A DNA stretch of 64,000 nt from Triatoma infestans (taxonomy: Eukaryota; Arthropoda; Insecta; Hemiptera; Reduviidae). The stretch covers positions 1-64,000 of the forward strand of contig JAAEAF010013111.1 in assembly GCA_011037195.1 (NCBI GenBank). Reading direction: 5' to 3'. This document shows, one piece after another, positions 23,843 to 35,985 of the stretch; the stretch's first letter is position 1, and the number at the start of each line of letters is the position of its first letter. Position numbers and translations under genes: made by a program. The notes below the pieces were generated by a model. It was not told where the DNA came from and did no database searches. It saw nothing but the letters and a program-made list of their open reading frames with translations.

Positions 23843-24239
23843 AATTGCTACGTTTCCTTTGATGATAATACTGTGTTCTTCATGCGCCCCAGATCTTCTT
23901 CAACTAAATCAAGAAACGAAGAGCGAGGCTTATATGAGAATCGCTCTAGGTTCTGCTTTATTTTCACTACTTCTTCGACCTTATTTTTCTTATTCTGTGA
24001 GTCGCTGTCTTTCTCTATGACATTTTGAAGCTGTCCTATAGGAGAAGAATTAGATAGAATAGAATAGAATCGGGGGGGGGGAGCCTCATTCCACTGCGAC
24101 CTACAAATTGAGGTCTATTGTGGATCCCCTTAAGTTACAGAACAGTCCCCAGCTTTGCCTTCCTAATCAATCCTAGTAAAGCTGAGAGCGGCTCCGTCAT
24201 GAAGCTTTCAGCTTCGGGATTGCCCGTCCTCAATTGAAG

Positions 24240-25790
24240 AAACCTAATCCTCGCCAGGCGGCGCACTCACAAATGATGTGCGCCGGGGTCTCCTCCTCTA
24301 CACCCCGCCCCGCCCAACCGAAGAATCGGCATACCGCACTATCCGCAAGTTGTAGGGGGTGCATTGTGGGCTATTCAGCCTACAATGCCCTGTTAAGTAA
24401 GACCAAATTAACCTTTATATCCTTCGGGGTTTGGCTTTCAGTAGTCTTTGGTAAATTTAGGCAAATGTCTTTAATTGAAGAGCTTTGCCTGCCTCTGTCC
24501 TCGTGTTCCCTCCCACCAACGCACCGGCGTATATCTACGGGCTATGCATGCCCTAAAGATTCTACACAGGTATGGTAATAGAATATCTAGTCCTTTTTGC
24601 AGAAGGACCGGGTAAATCCCATCCGTCCCAGGAGATTTGAAAGGTAGGGATTTATTGATGGCCCACCTGACTTTGCTTGGCCTGGTTATGAGAGTGGCGA
24701 GTTTCCAGTCCTCTGGGGAAGGTCTAATTGGCCTTTCCCCAGGGATCCCCGCCACCTCTGGGCCTGCAAGTCGGGATGAGCCTGGAAAGTGCGTCTCCGC
24801 GAGGAGCTCTAAGCTTCCTTCCTCGGAGACAGTGAAGGTCCCATCCCCCTTTCGGAGGAACCCCACTTCGTTCGCAGTACCGTCTTTGGCCAACGCTCTG
24901 TGGATTCTGGCGCACGAGGGTGAGTCCTCAATCTCCTCGCAAAACCGCCTCCACGAACGTCTTTTGGCCTCTCTGATCTCTTTATTGTACTGCGTGAGAG
25001 CATTCCGATAGACGGTCCAGTTCTGGGTAACTTTGGCCCTGTTGAACAATTTCCTCACCTCGGCCCTCAGTTTCTCGAGGTGATTGTTCCACCAGACCGT
25101 CTTTCCTCTCTGTGGTCTTGACCTTACCGGACAGTTTTCTTGGAAGGCAGTGGCTATCGCCTCCTGCACCTCCTCTACCGGGGGGAGGCCCTGGTTGCCA
25201 AACCTCAAGAGGCTGACAACCCTTTCCGCCGTCACCGGCTCGCCATCCTCATGGGGTACAAAGACCGAGCATGTCACTGGCTTCGGGACCTCGTCCCCCA
25301 CCAGAACCCTGAGGGCAGCGCCCTCCCAGGGCCGCAGCGTAGGGACGACCTCCGTCACCCAGGACGGAGGCCGCCATGCTGGACAGCAGGGATTTTTGGA
25401 TGGCTTTCAGCCTATCCGGCTCCAACTGCGTGTCCGGGTAATCGGCCGCGGCAATCGCGACCTTCTCCGAGGACAAAGCCTCCCCATAAGTACGAGGTCT
25501 CGCCCTCTTCGTCGGCCGCGATGCTTTCGGGGTACTTTCCTCCGAACGCGGCCTCTTCCGGCCTGAGCCTTTTCTTCCTGTTGCCGGACAAGGTTCTCCC
25601 TGATTATGGATCGTCTTGCGACTGCCAAATCAGTGCCTTGACCGACTAACCTTTGCACCCGCCTGTTGGACGCGCCTGACAGACGGACTGCAAGAATGTC
25701 CATGTCGGACATCACGTCAACCTCCTCTAGAGATAGCGCCCTTAGGGCTCTCCGGGGAGGCTGTGTAGTGGCCTCGGAATGTGGGGGCAT
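24240..25790 (-). pseudogene. Element E composite ORF1-ORF2 of R1-like LINE
   Basis: From 25790 down: the ORF1 N-terminus (ALSLEEVDVMSDMDILAV), then in another frame SSEKVAIAAADYPDTQLEPD, then from 25358 PTLRPWEGAALRVLVGDEVP, a hallmark stretch of R1-type ORF1. Without a break the same frame passes into ORF2 linker and reverse transcriptase sequence (VWWNNHLEKLRAEVRKLFNR, LPFKSPGTDGIYPVLLQKG). The endonuclease domain between them is absent. After ARRYTPVRWW the remainder of the reverse transcriptase is missing; the next recognisable piece is the C-terminal zinc region (EEETPAHIICECAAW) at about 24250-24300. There are thus at least two internal deletions. Confidence 0.75.
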
Positions 25791-26250
25791 CCGCCCGCTC
25801 GTCCGAAGGTCTGTGTTTTAAATTTATAAGTTGCTGCTCCATGTTGTTCCCACGAGTAGCTGGGGAAGTGAAGTCCACCCGGTGAGAGCCCCGCAATGAC
25901 CGGGTAAGGCTACTTACTCTGGGAGGGCGCCTGGTATCCCAGAGGCTCCGTAACGACCCCGGGATTAGGCTCCGGGACCAACCATCCTATAGGCACGGAT
26001 CGCATAACACCGTAGGATTGAGCCGGATAAAGAGGCAGGATAGGGTGGACAGGGATTTCAAGGAAGGGCGACATAAAACAGGAGGCCAACGGGGGGTAAT
26101 CGTTGACCCGCCAGAGCCCTAGTTAGCCGTGACACCGGAGAAACCTAGGTGCCACGTTGCCCGGCCCCCACGATGTGGGCGTTAGGGTTGGCTCGCTACT
26201 CCACTGGAATCGCCGAGGCTTTCCACCAGTGTAACAGCGTTTGGGGGCCA
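25791..26250 (-). other. Element E 5' leader (GC-rich, non-coding)
   Basis: About 460 bp of GC-rich sequence upstream (minus strand) of the element E ORF1, with no long open frame. It is probably the LINE 5' UTR with its internal promoter. Confidence 0.45.
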
Positions 26251-26817
26251 AATTAGATAACAGACGTTTTTTATTTTTGGGTAAGCACCTTCTTTGATGT
26301 CCAGTTTATCATAAACTAACCACTCCTTCCTTTCTCGCCTCTAAAAGTTGAGGCCATAAATTCTCTCTTCGCTCTCACATCCTTCGGAAAGTCGTTTGAA
26401 ATGAATAACTTCGAGCCCTTTAATTTGAAAACACTTTGCATTACAAGCAGCTTAATTCTAAAAGATATAAAACCTACAAGAATATAGGTCTGTTATTATT
26501 ATCACTTTTTTTACCTATTCGCCTTAAGAAATCTATATCCGTAACGGCAATACCAATGTTTAGTTTCTCCTGTAATAGATCGCAATATACTTCTCTGTTT
26601 TCCAATAATCAGGTAAATCATCAGTAACTCCGTAGATTACAACATTCTTCTTTCTAATTTCCCTATCCAAATCTCTCAATTTTGTTTCCAAAAAATTCAC
26701 TTTACTGTCCAAGGAGGAGATACCCTCCTTTATCTCACTCACAGCACAGACTTTACTTTCTTCTATATCATTTTTTATATCAAGACGCAAATTTTTAAGG
26801 TGTTCATCAAGACGCAA

Positions 26818-27969
26818 ATATCTGCACTCATTTTTAAATAAGTTTTCTTTATTTTTTCACCTTTTGAAATTTATTAATTTATCTTTTATCTTTTGTTTTA
26901 TTTTTTCCCTTATTTTCTGAGATTAAACGAAGGTGGCCTAATAGCGAACTAGTTACAGTAAATAATGAATAATAAATGAACTAAGAAGCACGAAAACATT
27001 TAGTTCAATATAAATAAATATTGACCACTGGTTATACAGTAATAGTTAGATAAAGAGTTTGTTTATAAACACAAGTTTTAAACTAACTAAGTACTATCCC
27101 CCACCAAAGTACTCCCACCACTAGAAATCACTAATTTTAAGAAAAATTGTATCAATCCAATAAATATTTAATTAAAATTTACTCAATTACCTCTCGATGG
27201 ATTTTGATAAAATTTCACCAAAATATAGACGCACACTAAATAATTACATATACCAAAAATTACGGCACAAAACCACCCAGGACTTCGATAATTGAGAGAA
27301 AATACAGAGAACAAAAAAGAGCTGTTGACTGAACAAATGCACGAACAAGACTCTCGCGAATAACAATAATAACAGCCTTTATTACCAATTATAAAATGTA
27401 CACGAAATAATACTTGAGCTGTCTTCCTCTTTTCCTTGCTTCCGCTTTCACCACATCCGTTTTTCCGGTTTAACCTTCTTCTAATTTCAAAATTCTCAAG
27501 TTTTTGAACTCTTCTTGTTCCTAGCATACTCCTTTCCACCGCATATTGAGTAGCTCCAAATCGGCACTTAGCTCTCCTGGTCAAGGCGCGAGGGGAGGAT
27601 AGACGCCTCAAATACGCGGCTCTTTAGCGGGATGTTCATTTTACTTTAATACAATTTGAGGCTCCAGAATCTTTTTCAGTCGAACCATTACATAAATACA
27701 GGTGTTGGGGGTTATACTTGAGAAAGTATCTAAATGAAATACAATATATTGACAACGCCATCTGTTGCCAGAACCGAAAAGTTTTTTACGTTTCTGGTCT
27801 CCCAGAAGTAATAAAATGATGGTCATTCAATAAGTTTCAACGAGACAAATCGCTGTAGCTTAAAAACGATTTATTTAATCAGTACGTCTATGGCGATACG
27901 TTATTTATTCTTCTACGTTGCCATCACTGAATATCAGCTGACCCTGGTACATAGGGCTCTCAATCCATT
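26818..27969 (-). other. Probable LINE B 5' region and flank
   Basis: The minus-strand ORF at 27183-27611 has a basic N-terminal half and hydrophobic C-terminal half but no recognised domain. It lies where the 5' UTR of LINE B would be. At 27640-27900 an unassigned sequence follows ('ggtcattcaataagtttcaa'), possibly an old DNA-transposon end. Confidence 0.35.
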
Positions 27970-28195
27970 TCAATTATTTTTTTTTTTATTTAAGGCACGT
28001 CAACATCTGTGGTCATTGGTGCCGCAGCCTTCTCAGTGCACTGCGTTCTCTCGTTACAGACAACAGTGTCCATCACCGGACAGTGAGCTGTAGAGGCTCC
28101 TAGGAAGAAAAAAATCTAAGGGCAGCACGCTGGATCGAACCCGGAGCCATCGCGTAGGAGTCCACATGCTAACCATTAGCAATTGACCTCCCTCA
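27970..28195 (-). mobile_element. tRNA-derived SINE
   Basis: On the minus strand the right end carries a tRNA-like head with an A-box-like 'ctaatggttagcatgtgg' and a B-box GGTTCGATCC. A body follows that is shared with the copies at 56327-56425 and 56800-57060, and an A-rich tail (poly-T on the plus strand at 27977-27990). The internal boxes would give RNA polymerase III transcription. It is not a tRNA gene: the cloverleaf is incomplete and the unit continues into the SINE body. Confidence 0.8.
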
Positions 28196-28239
28196 TTTCA
28201 ATTTTGAAACATCAAGATAAACATCTCCCCCCCCCAGCG

Positions 28240-28960
28240 CCATCATCGTTAGTCATTAAATAAGTCTTCTTTTCCACTTTCACTTAGTTCAAGGATAATA
28301 TGTGAAAGCTATTGCAGTGATAAAGAAAATAATACCATATCGTCTGCAAATCGTATATTTGAAAGAAAGGTGCCGTTAATTTTTATTCCTTTTCCGTCCC
28401 ATTCTAAACCTCGTAAAACTTCTTGAAGAGCTCAATTAAAGAGGATGCGTGATAAGGGGTCTCCCTGTTTAATTCCTCTCTTTACAGGAAAATCCGGTAG
28501 TTTTGTCCAAAACTATCCTTGCTAAACTACCCTTACATCAATTCTTAATCACCTGAACAGTATTTCCATCAACCCCCTGGCTTATCAGACTTTTGATTAA
28601 AAACGAGTGGTTGACCAAATCAAAAGCTTTTTTATAGTCGATAAAGAAAATGTAAAGTTTCATCTGATATTCCTTATATGCATGTTTAATGCATGAAGCA
28701 TGAAGGTGTTCAATAGTGAAGTAACTACTTCACTTCAGGCGGTTGTTGAGCATCTAGGCTTCTTTTGATATTTCAATTACCTTCGCGAACACTTTTCCCA
28801 TACCAGCAGTTAAACTAATAGGTCTAAAGTTATTAAAATCAGAATAACTTCCTTTCTTGTGAATAAGAATTATGTCTGACATCTTCCTCTGCCTTGGTAT
28901 CTCATAACTAAATACGGCAGATAAATCTACTCAAGATTCAAATAGTTGAATCCATTATAC
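28240..28960 (-). pseudogene. RTE-like reverse transcriptase fragment, decayed
   Basis: Minus-strand translation in shifting frames gives FIDYKKAFDLVNHSFLIKSL, VKRGIKQGDPLS-like residues, LEWDGKGIKINGTFLS and IRFADDMV. This is the order of motifs A, B and C of RTE-clade non-LTR reverse transcriptases, with FADD as catalytic box. Multiple stops and frameshifts are present. The left end touches C-rich simple sequence near 28225; the right end is the 66 bp repeat at 28919-28985. Confidence 0.65.
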
Positions 28961-28985
28961 TTATTGTCAATAGCATTTGAAATTC
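28919..28985 (+). repeat. 66 bp repeat shared with 18533-18598
   Basis: Near-identical to 18533-18598 (starts 'ataaatctactcaagattc'). It abuts the RTE-like fragment here and the R2-like fragment there, so it may be an independent short repeat. Confidence 0.6.
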
Positions 28986-29399
28986 AATGCCACAGATATC
29001 TCAGAAATCCTAAAAATCAATGTTTTGCGGATAACTGTTACATATAAAAGTTATAAAGAAAATCGTTTCAAGTTTTCAGAAAGTCCTTGTAGCGTTTTAG
29101 AAAAAATCCCCCTCCCAAAACCAGGCCAACTAATACTGGTTATTATAATGTACATTATAAAATAAGAAAACCAGGTTTTAGAATGATGTAGCATACATTC
29201 ATTGTCTATTGTATGCTGCCTGGTACTTAATGTTGCACAGGCACAAAAAATAAGGAGTATAAAGAGACTTCAGTCTACTCAGAAACTTATTGTGAGGCAG
29301 GTTCAAGAATATCTATTTTTATAAATATTTTTCTGGTTATATCAAAGTAATTTAATTTCTTTAAAATATATTGGGAAGAACTCTTATTTATTTTATTCA

Positions 29400-29700
29400 A
29401 TTATAATAAAAGCAAGCTAGAAATTAGTCGGAAAGACAAGATCAAAAACACGATTATAAGGAAGCAAACAGTAATAAAGCACGTCATAAGAATAGTTGGA
29501 ATGGGTAGAATATTTTCATCAGGGTGAAAAAGGTCGTTGGACGAATGAAGTTACGAAATGATTTCTGAATTACGGGAAGAGAAAGGCTGTCGGACAAAAA
29601 AGGGATAGACGGATGATATTATGGAGTATGCCAAAGGATAAGAATTCAATGAGGCAAGTTGTCTTCCATCTTCGGGGGCACGCTTGTAAATAATTACCAC
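29400..29700 (+). pseudogene. Possible LINE C-terminal remnant
   Basis: Plus-strand pieces such as RWTNEVTK followed by a Lys/Arg-rich segment and TDDIMEYA in a shifted frame resemble the extreme C-terminus of RTE-clade polyproteins (ERWT..VT...GR...RW.DDI). The region is badly mutated, and the orientation is opposite to the RTE-like fragment 0.5 kb to the left. Confidence 0.3.
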
Positions 29701-31709
29701 TATTTTTTAAATTAAAAAAATCCAATTATTAAAAAGAAGTAATATATATTCAAAAGCCAATATAATCTAGTAATGCTTGCTGAAATCTAACAAGAATTTA
29801 TAATAAGTTTCAGCATCATTAGTGCATTACTCAATCTTCAATTCGTGTTGCTTTCAGGATAGGTTTTTCATAAATATCTGTAATTTCATAAGGGAAATTT
29901 ATCCTAAAGATCCAGCAAAATCTGTTTTATTTTTCAAAATTATGCCTGCGTATAAGATATTAAATGAAATAAAAAAATCTTTAACTCTTAACCGATGATA
30001 TTGATAGATGAAATAAAAGTAAAGGAAATGGATAATAAGATGTTTAATTAACAGTGAAAGGAATCACTGTAAAAAAAAAGAAGGAATACAAAAAAAACTT
30101 TAAAATTCCTGAACAAATATATTTAATTATAATTATAATTAAAACTACTTTAAAAAATTTCATTTTAAAACAAAATTCTACTTAGCAAAGAGTCCAGAAT
30201 TAAAAATTCATTTAAGTCTGGGCATATCTTTAAAACTAATGGAAATAAAGTAATATCTTTCCGATTTTTCATACATACTTCCGATTACATTTTTAAGCAA
30301 AAATAAACTTAGTTCAAATCTTAATTTATTACATAATCACCATTTAAGGAACTTAATGTTTTACTACTTTTGTTATGGAACATCCAGCAACTGACCAAAC
30401 CAAGGTTGTATAGTTTTAAAATTTATATTTATCTTCAATGAAGAAAACGGAATAAATTTTATAAGCCATATTTAATTGAGAAATTCAGTGTTCTCAATTT
30501 CATAATTTTTTTCTTAATCTTCTTTTAAAACTTAAAATTCTTATACAGTTTCAATATAAGTAGACCACTTAACGAATTGCAAAGTTAATTATTTCTGATA
30601 CATATCATATTTTATATTAATAAAGTGTATATTACCGGCCATATTATATTAATTTGAAGAAACATAAATCATTTCATCTTAAAATAGCTTTATTCTCCAC
30701 TAAATGGCAACAGAGAGTAGATTTAACTGGTTATATTATTGAGGGAAAACATGTATAAAGTATCAATGGGAAGCGTAAAAGTAATTTGTGATTTTAAGAT
30801 GTTGATCGAATTAAAAGAAAAAAAAGTAATAAAATCCATTATTTGTCAATGAACTTAGAATGTATTTAGGCTTTTAATGTAATTTTCATTTGAGAAATTT
30901 GATTGTTTAATGGTTAGCTATCTCTGATAAAAATGAATCTCAAATTCTGTGATGTCTATAAATTTCAGGTGTAATAATTGTGTACAGAACTTCCTTTACG
31001 ATTAGCCAATCTCATTATTGTCAATTCAGATTTTACGATTTCATTTATTATTTGTATTATTCTTACAGATCCAGGTGTCTGCAGCTCTCAGCATCATAAA
31101 ACATAGACAAAGGATTATAAATCTGTTAAAATGTGCATGCAAACATATAATATAAAACCAAAACCTTTTTTATTGCGTTAGTTGGGAAAACAGTGCAATT
31201 TATGAAATGAAAAAAAATAAAGAAAATTTTATTCGAATAATTGATTACAAGATTAATTATCTGCATACTCAATAATAATGAACTATTCTATATTATTCAA
31301 ACGAATTTTGTCATTTAGCATTAATTTATTAAAAATACCTCTCAGCGTCTATGGATGAGTGAGCACAAAATTATGCAGGCTAATTATATCGATTTGATCA
31401 ATTGAAAAGGTCAGGATTCGACTTATTGGATAATGTAGCTATTATTCTATATTTCGTTATTATTATATACTCTTCTCTTCATAAAAACTTACAGTGAAGC
31501 TATTATTTACAAAAGATTTATAGATTTTTTCATTTCCAATTTAGCATCACCACACAGAAGAGAAAACTAAGGTTGATCTTTATGAAACACTTTATTAGCG
31601 TTAATAACAAATTTTTTATACTGTATAATATTTATCTCCCTTGCAGTGGAACATAAAGTTTAATGGTGGTAATCAGCGAGATTGTCAACATCACCCAATC
31701 GAGGAAATT
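29701..31709. other. AT-rich DNA, nothing recognised
   Basis: Two kilobases of AT-rich sequence without long open frames, tandem repeats or matches to other parts of the window that I could find. Confidence 0.5.
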
Positions 31710-32504
31710 TTATTGATTTAATTGATTACTATAAAGCCTTATTTTAGAGTCATCCCAAGAGGTTACACTTATAAAGTAAGTTTTAGATTTACAGTCCTTA
31801 GAAGAAGTATGCATATGGATACTCAGCTTCTCACCAAAGAAACACGCACGGTAAATGGTCAGATATAAAAAATCGTCCCAAACAAACATACCCCACACTA
31901 TATGTAGACCACTTGGATTTGACCAGATCAAATCTATTATGCTGGAGCCTAAAGCTCCCACAAATGTAAAATCACCCGTGGGTCCCCCTGGCACGGCCGT
32001 TCAAAACTGCGAAGCCATAATCGTCTATAAACTGAATAAGTTCCTTCCCGCGTTCATTCACCGTTTTATCCTTGGAGGAAGGGTAATTAAGTAGAGACAA
32101 ATCCAACTCCCCAAGCAAGCCAATTCTAGGATTATAATCATCTCCCAAGAATATCAACATCTGGAATGTTAAAAGAGATAATAGTAACTACATTTCAAAA
32201 TTTTGGAGAACTAATTACACTTTAATAGTAGGTTTGAAATAAACTTTACTAAAATATTTTTTTTTATAGATGTAAATTAATATAATAATCCAATGTTAGT
32301 TATATCTAACATTTCATATGAAAATGATTTATTTACCAGAGTAAAAATCCCTCCACTTGAACGGCCTTTTAAATGTTCTTTAATAGCATTGCTACAGATT
32401 ATGTTATAATTTTCTAGGTATTTAGTTTTGGAATATAGGGGTTCAGAAATAAGCCAGGTTTCGGATAACAAGATAACATCATAAGTGCATAGTTTTAAGT
32501 GCAT
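31710..32504 (-). pseudogene. LINE endonuclease fragment (H2)
   Basis: From 32504 down: an APE endonuclease start (LKLCTYDVILLSETWL, GRSSGGIFTLVNKSF), then after a gap ILIFLGDDYNPRIG, KTVNERGKELIQFIDDYG, FAVLNGRARG and, in a shifted frame, DFTFVGALGSSIIDLIW. These match the E, GD-N and S-x-ID landmarks of the fold. Frames break near 32270 and 31990. It is a 5' fragment without a reverse transcriptase. Confidence 0.7.
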
Positions 32505-32591
32505 TCCTTTTGAAATACCTAAATTTTAAATTTAGGTTCGAATATCCAATAATTTTCCAGAATATTACTTTAATCGGAGTTAAAGAGACAT

Positions 32592-33800
32592 TTACTTCTG
32601 TGAATCGGTCTTTAGAACTAAAAAAATATCAGTAGGCAAAATTTCCTTCAAATGGCCGATTTTCTCAGTAAAAAGCTCAATATATGTGTCGATATTTTGA
32701 GATGGGCTCCAACATACACACCCTATCACAAGAGCATTGCTATCCGCAATTAGTTTTACTATTAGGCACCGATCATTATTTTCCATTGAGAATCATTATT
32801 TGAGAATTTATTTATTTCCTATACAATAGTACAATTCCATCGCAGGCCCTACCAAGTTTTGAGTTCTTTAATGCTTTTACATGAAAATAAAAATAATTGC
32901 TTAAAAAAGTGGGTATGTTCAACGCATCATCAGAATACGAAGTTTCAACGAAACAGAAAATATCAATACTTGATAACTAGGGCTTAAATATATATTAAGT
33001 AAATTATTAGTACCAAATATATTTTAGAAAATGATGTTAAATCTTAACTGATCATGAAGTTTACATATTTTCTTCTCCAACTTTCCATCACTTTCAGATT
33101 GAATCTTTTCTTGTTTGAAAACGAATGGCCTCGAACTTGTCTTTCCTAGCTTCTTGTTTTTTCCTCTTATGCGGCTGTTCCACTTCAACAAAGACACTAT
33201 CGGCACTCGCCAAAATCTCTGCTGGCTGAATAAGCTTCTCAGCTTCCTCAAGTGTAAGAATTTGGATTTTAGTTTTGATGAAGGTTTTGTAAATAGAGAC
33301 ATTTGCTTTAATTTGTTTTATTTTAGCATGCAATTATAAAGCTCTCCTCTCCGTCCGATCTTGTGAAACTGAAATTTTCTTGCTTGAAAATTCTTCTCTT
33401 CGTACATAATTGTTGACTTTATTCTGGCATTGATCAGAAACAGAAGAACAGGTCTGGGTGTTTTCCCTTCCCCAATCGATGATATTGGTTAATTCTGGAA
33501 TAATCACACCAATCTCTGAACAGATTTCTTTGACAATGTTGAAAATATCTTCATTATTCTCATTTGCTTTTCAGGTATATTGTAGAGTATTACATTTTTT
33601 TTTTCAGTTCTCTTTTTAAATACTCATTTTCCGTTTGTTGTTGTGTTATTATTTTGTCATATTCTATATTTTTTAATTGAAAGTTTTGAAAGTGCTTGGA
33701 TAAATTAGCAATAGTCGATTACAACTGGCCCATTTTTCTACTCAAATTTTTACTTTCTTCAGTATTTTGATTAATAGCTAACATGATATCTTCCAAAGAG
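32592..33800 (-). pseudogene. LINE ORF1 plus endonuclease start (H1)
   Basis: From about 33790 down: a coiled coil (ESKNLSRKMGQL, TENEYLKRELKKKNVILYNI), then frameshifted ORF1 pieces with many Lys residues (33333-33024). A second ORF begins near 32975 with DIFCFVETSYSDDALNIP and continues IADSNALVIGCVCWSPSQNI and EILPTDIFLV. This is ORF1 followed by the first half of an APE endonuclease. A second endonuclease start follows at 32504, so H1 and H2 are fragments of two LINEs. Confidence 0.55.
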
Positions 33801-34309
33801 AGAGAGGCAATTTTAATATAAAGGCAAAATAATATTATAGAGAATTAGTCGTTTTATATACAATCAGCTCTCACAGTTCAAAGTGTTGCTTATAGTTTAC
33901 TATTACTTAGTGCTTGGCCGTTTTGAAGAAGTTTACAAGTAAGTAAATATGCCTGGATTAAAAGAGGGATTTGATGCTCCGCCTACGTTCTAGCACATGT
34001 GCAATTTCTACTGATGGTATTAAGTAAAATAATTGAATTAATAGATTAATATCGCAGAAACTGACCTTTGAATTTCGTTCAAAATTTAACAAAATCTTCG
34101 AAACAGTTAAAGGAAATAGTCTGCAAAAAACAAATTCACAAAACTCACTTAAACTGACTTAATCACCAATTTTAAAGAGAACAACTAGATCCGACGTTAT
34201 CTCGCCACCTACCACTGGACAACTTCTTCAATTAATATAAATAAAGCTTTTCTACAAAACATAACTCTCCCGCCCCTCTTTCGTTTTTTACTCGGGTAAA
34301 ATTAGCAAA
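33801..34309. other. AT-rich spacer, no gene
   Basis: No coding sequence or repeat was recognised. It lies between LINE fragment H1 and the left part of LINE J. Confidence 0.45.
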
Positions 34310-34465
34310 TTTGGACAATGCCTGGGCGCTGTATCTCTATGGTAGCTCTAACGAACGCTTCTTTAGCTCTAAAGCATCCCAATTTGTGAGGCTCCGTGGA
34401 AGATACAGGCAAGGCATGCGAAGAGAATGAGATCTACTCAATCTGCATCAGCCGAGGTTATACCA
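34310..34465 (+). mobile_element. LINE J, left part (5' of insertion I)
   Basis: A GC-richer segment containing 'gatacaggcaaggcatgcga' and 'agccgaggttataccaatt'. The same sequence recurs at 47625-47690 and there continues without interruption into 'ggggctcaaaagagatccag', which in J is found at 46449 after LINE I. J is therefore split by I. It lies at the start of the R1-like ORF1 region. Confidence 0.65.
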
Positions 34466-34874
34466 ATTTTATTTTATTTTATTTTTATTTTATTCACATA
34501 TACACGGGCAGCAGCCCTTAACAAAAATTTACTGTTAGCACATATAATGTAAACAACAATAAACAATTTTATTATAACCATAGATATAATATAAAATATT
34601 TCTAATATTGCATTTCGACTAATTGCACTAGAAACACATACATACTGACTTGAAAAATACTATAATCAAATACATATTAACTAAAATATAAATTGGAAAT
34701 ATATACTAATAAAAACAATATGTTATAGAAAAGTGTATAAAAAATTGCATTTCAACTATGAGCGGAAATAGATAACTTAAATATTACAATATTTACTTTT
34801 AGAAAAAAAAAAAAAAAATGATTAATTAATTGTAAGATTTCTGATTTTTAATAAGTTTTTGAATTGTCTTATAT

Positions 34875-35691
34875 TCAGCAAGAGAGTGTCAAAGTCATCC
34901 GAAAATCTATTGAAATTTCGCATAAGCGGTTAATTGGACTATTGTAGAGGTATAAATTTTTTGCAAACGCTGTTTCAAAAATATTGGATTTCCTGGAGTT
35001 AAAAGTTGTAACTTTTAGATTTATGTAACTAAGGAGCTGTGGATTGTCAATGTAATTATTTAGGAGTTTATGCAAGAATATTATATCAGAATTAACTCTC
35101 CTCTGTTCGAGAGATTGGATATTAAAGGTTTCCATGATGTTCTGACATGGTATATCACTGTAATCATAACCCAATCTAACCCCTAGTGATTTTAAAAATT
35201 TATGTTGTACTTTTTCAATTCTATTGATGCCAGAATTAAAATAGGGAGACCATATAACGGAATTAAATTCTAGAATGGATCTAACTAAAGAAAAATAGAG
35301 GACTATGAAAGGTGTGACATTTTTGAAAAATCTAGTATTTCTTATTACAAATCCTAGCATTTTGTTTGCTTTATTGCATATATAGTCTATGTGAATTCCA
35401 AACGATAAATCAGATGCCATAATTATACCTAAGTCCCGTATCGAATTGGGCCTCTCTAGAACAATACCATTAAGACTATAGTCATTTATTAGGGTTGTAT
35501 TTCTTCTGGTAAAAGACATGACTTGACATTTATCAACATTTAGGACCATACCATTAAACTTACACCAATCAGATAAATTTGTAATAGCATCCTGTAAATG
35601 CAATGTATCCTCTATGTTTTTTATTTTTTTGTAAATTTTTAAATCATCTACAAACAATAGGAACTTACATGAATCAATAATCGCCCCTATA
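34875..35691 (-). pseudogene. LINE I reverse transcriptase, C-terminal half
   Basis: Continues the frame broken at 45857: NNIGA joins IIDSCKFLLFVDDLKIYKKI across the insertion. FVDD replaces the usual YADD of motif C. Then come LNVDKCQVMSFTRR, NSIRDLGIIMASDLSFG, LVRSILEFNSVIWSPYF and RIEKVQHKFLKSLG, the usual thumb landmarks of jockey/BS-like elements. The frame is open to 34875 without a stop. Residues upstream of the insertion point in this ORF (MRESEREIAL...) are read from the 5' end of LINE C and are not part of the protein. Confidence 0.85.
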
Positions 35692-35985
35692 ACCACAGAA
35701 GTCAGTAAGTAAACAAGTGATTCTGTCTGTACTGTTAAGTGGAGAGCTATTTCTCTTTCACTCTCTCGCAATTCTCTTCTCTTTCTTTGCGACTGTGCTG
35801 CAACCTACAGTGTATCTATTCAAATAGGACTCACATTCATTCAGTGTAATTTATGAATTAAAACTGCGAGTTTTGTCTTTTTTTCTTTTTTGTGCTTTAT
35901 TCAGGAGTAATATCACTTTTATCAGTTACTTATTTCACTTTATTTTCTTTTGTTTTGAGAATTATTATATTTAGCATAAATTTTT

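Larger units (their letters stand above)
24057..26250 (-). mobile_element. Element E: GC-rich, internally deleted R1-like LINE
   Basis: The 2.2 kb element is flanked by AATTAGATA at 24048-24056 and 26251-26259. It is far more GC-rich than its surroundings. Its 3' end (left side) has a TAGAA-type simple tail at 24055-24070 next to a run of G. It contains ORF1 and ORF2 pieces joined with large parts missing, so it is a non-autonomous deletion derivative inserted into LINE B ORF1. Confidence 0.75.
23843..26817 (-). pseudogene. LINE B ORF1 remnant, split by element E
   Basis: From 26817 down: a coiled coil (LDSKVNFLETKLRDLDREIR) followed by KKNVVIYGVTDDLP, the usual join between coiled coil and RRM-like domain in LINE ORF1 proteins. 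Frameshifted pieces follow, with LLQEKLNIGIAVTDIDFLRR and KLFISNDFPKDVRAKREF. After element E the tail resumes at 24046 and ends SSFLDLVEEDLGRMKNTVL.. before TAG at about 23850. No Cys knuckles are seen. Confidence 0.6.
20100..27640 (-). mobile_element. APE-type LINE B, interrupted by elements E and M
   Basis: A minus-strand LINE: ORF1 coiled-coil/RRM-like region at about 26817-26260 and 24046-23880, then ORF2 from 23842 to about 20261. Element E (24057-26250, 9 bp duplication AATTAGATA) splits ORF1, and element M (21837-22305, 11 bp duplication) splits the reverse transcriptase. The outer ends are approximate: 5' sequence probably reaches 27.6 kb and 3' sequence about 20.1 kb. B belongs to the same broad family as elements C and D but is clearly more diverged. 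Confidence 0.7.

Noticed and set aside
24637..25649. Plus-strand ORFs of 124-169 codons
   Set aside because: Shadow frames of the GC-rich minus-strand LINE E; translations lack any family motif.
27790..27900. Terminal repeat of a mariner or similar transposon ('ggtcattcaataagtttcaa')
   Set aside because: No matching inverted end or transposase was found nearby; the resemblance is too short.
28130..28195. tRNA gene on the minus strand
   Set aside because: Same reason: SINE head with an A-box-like and a B-box motif joined to the common SINE body.
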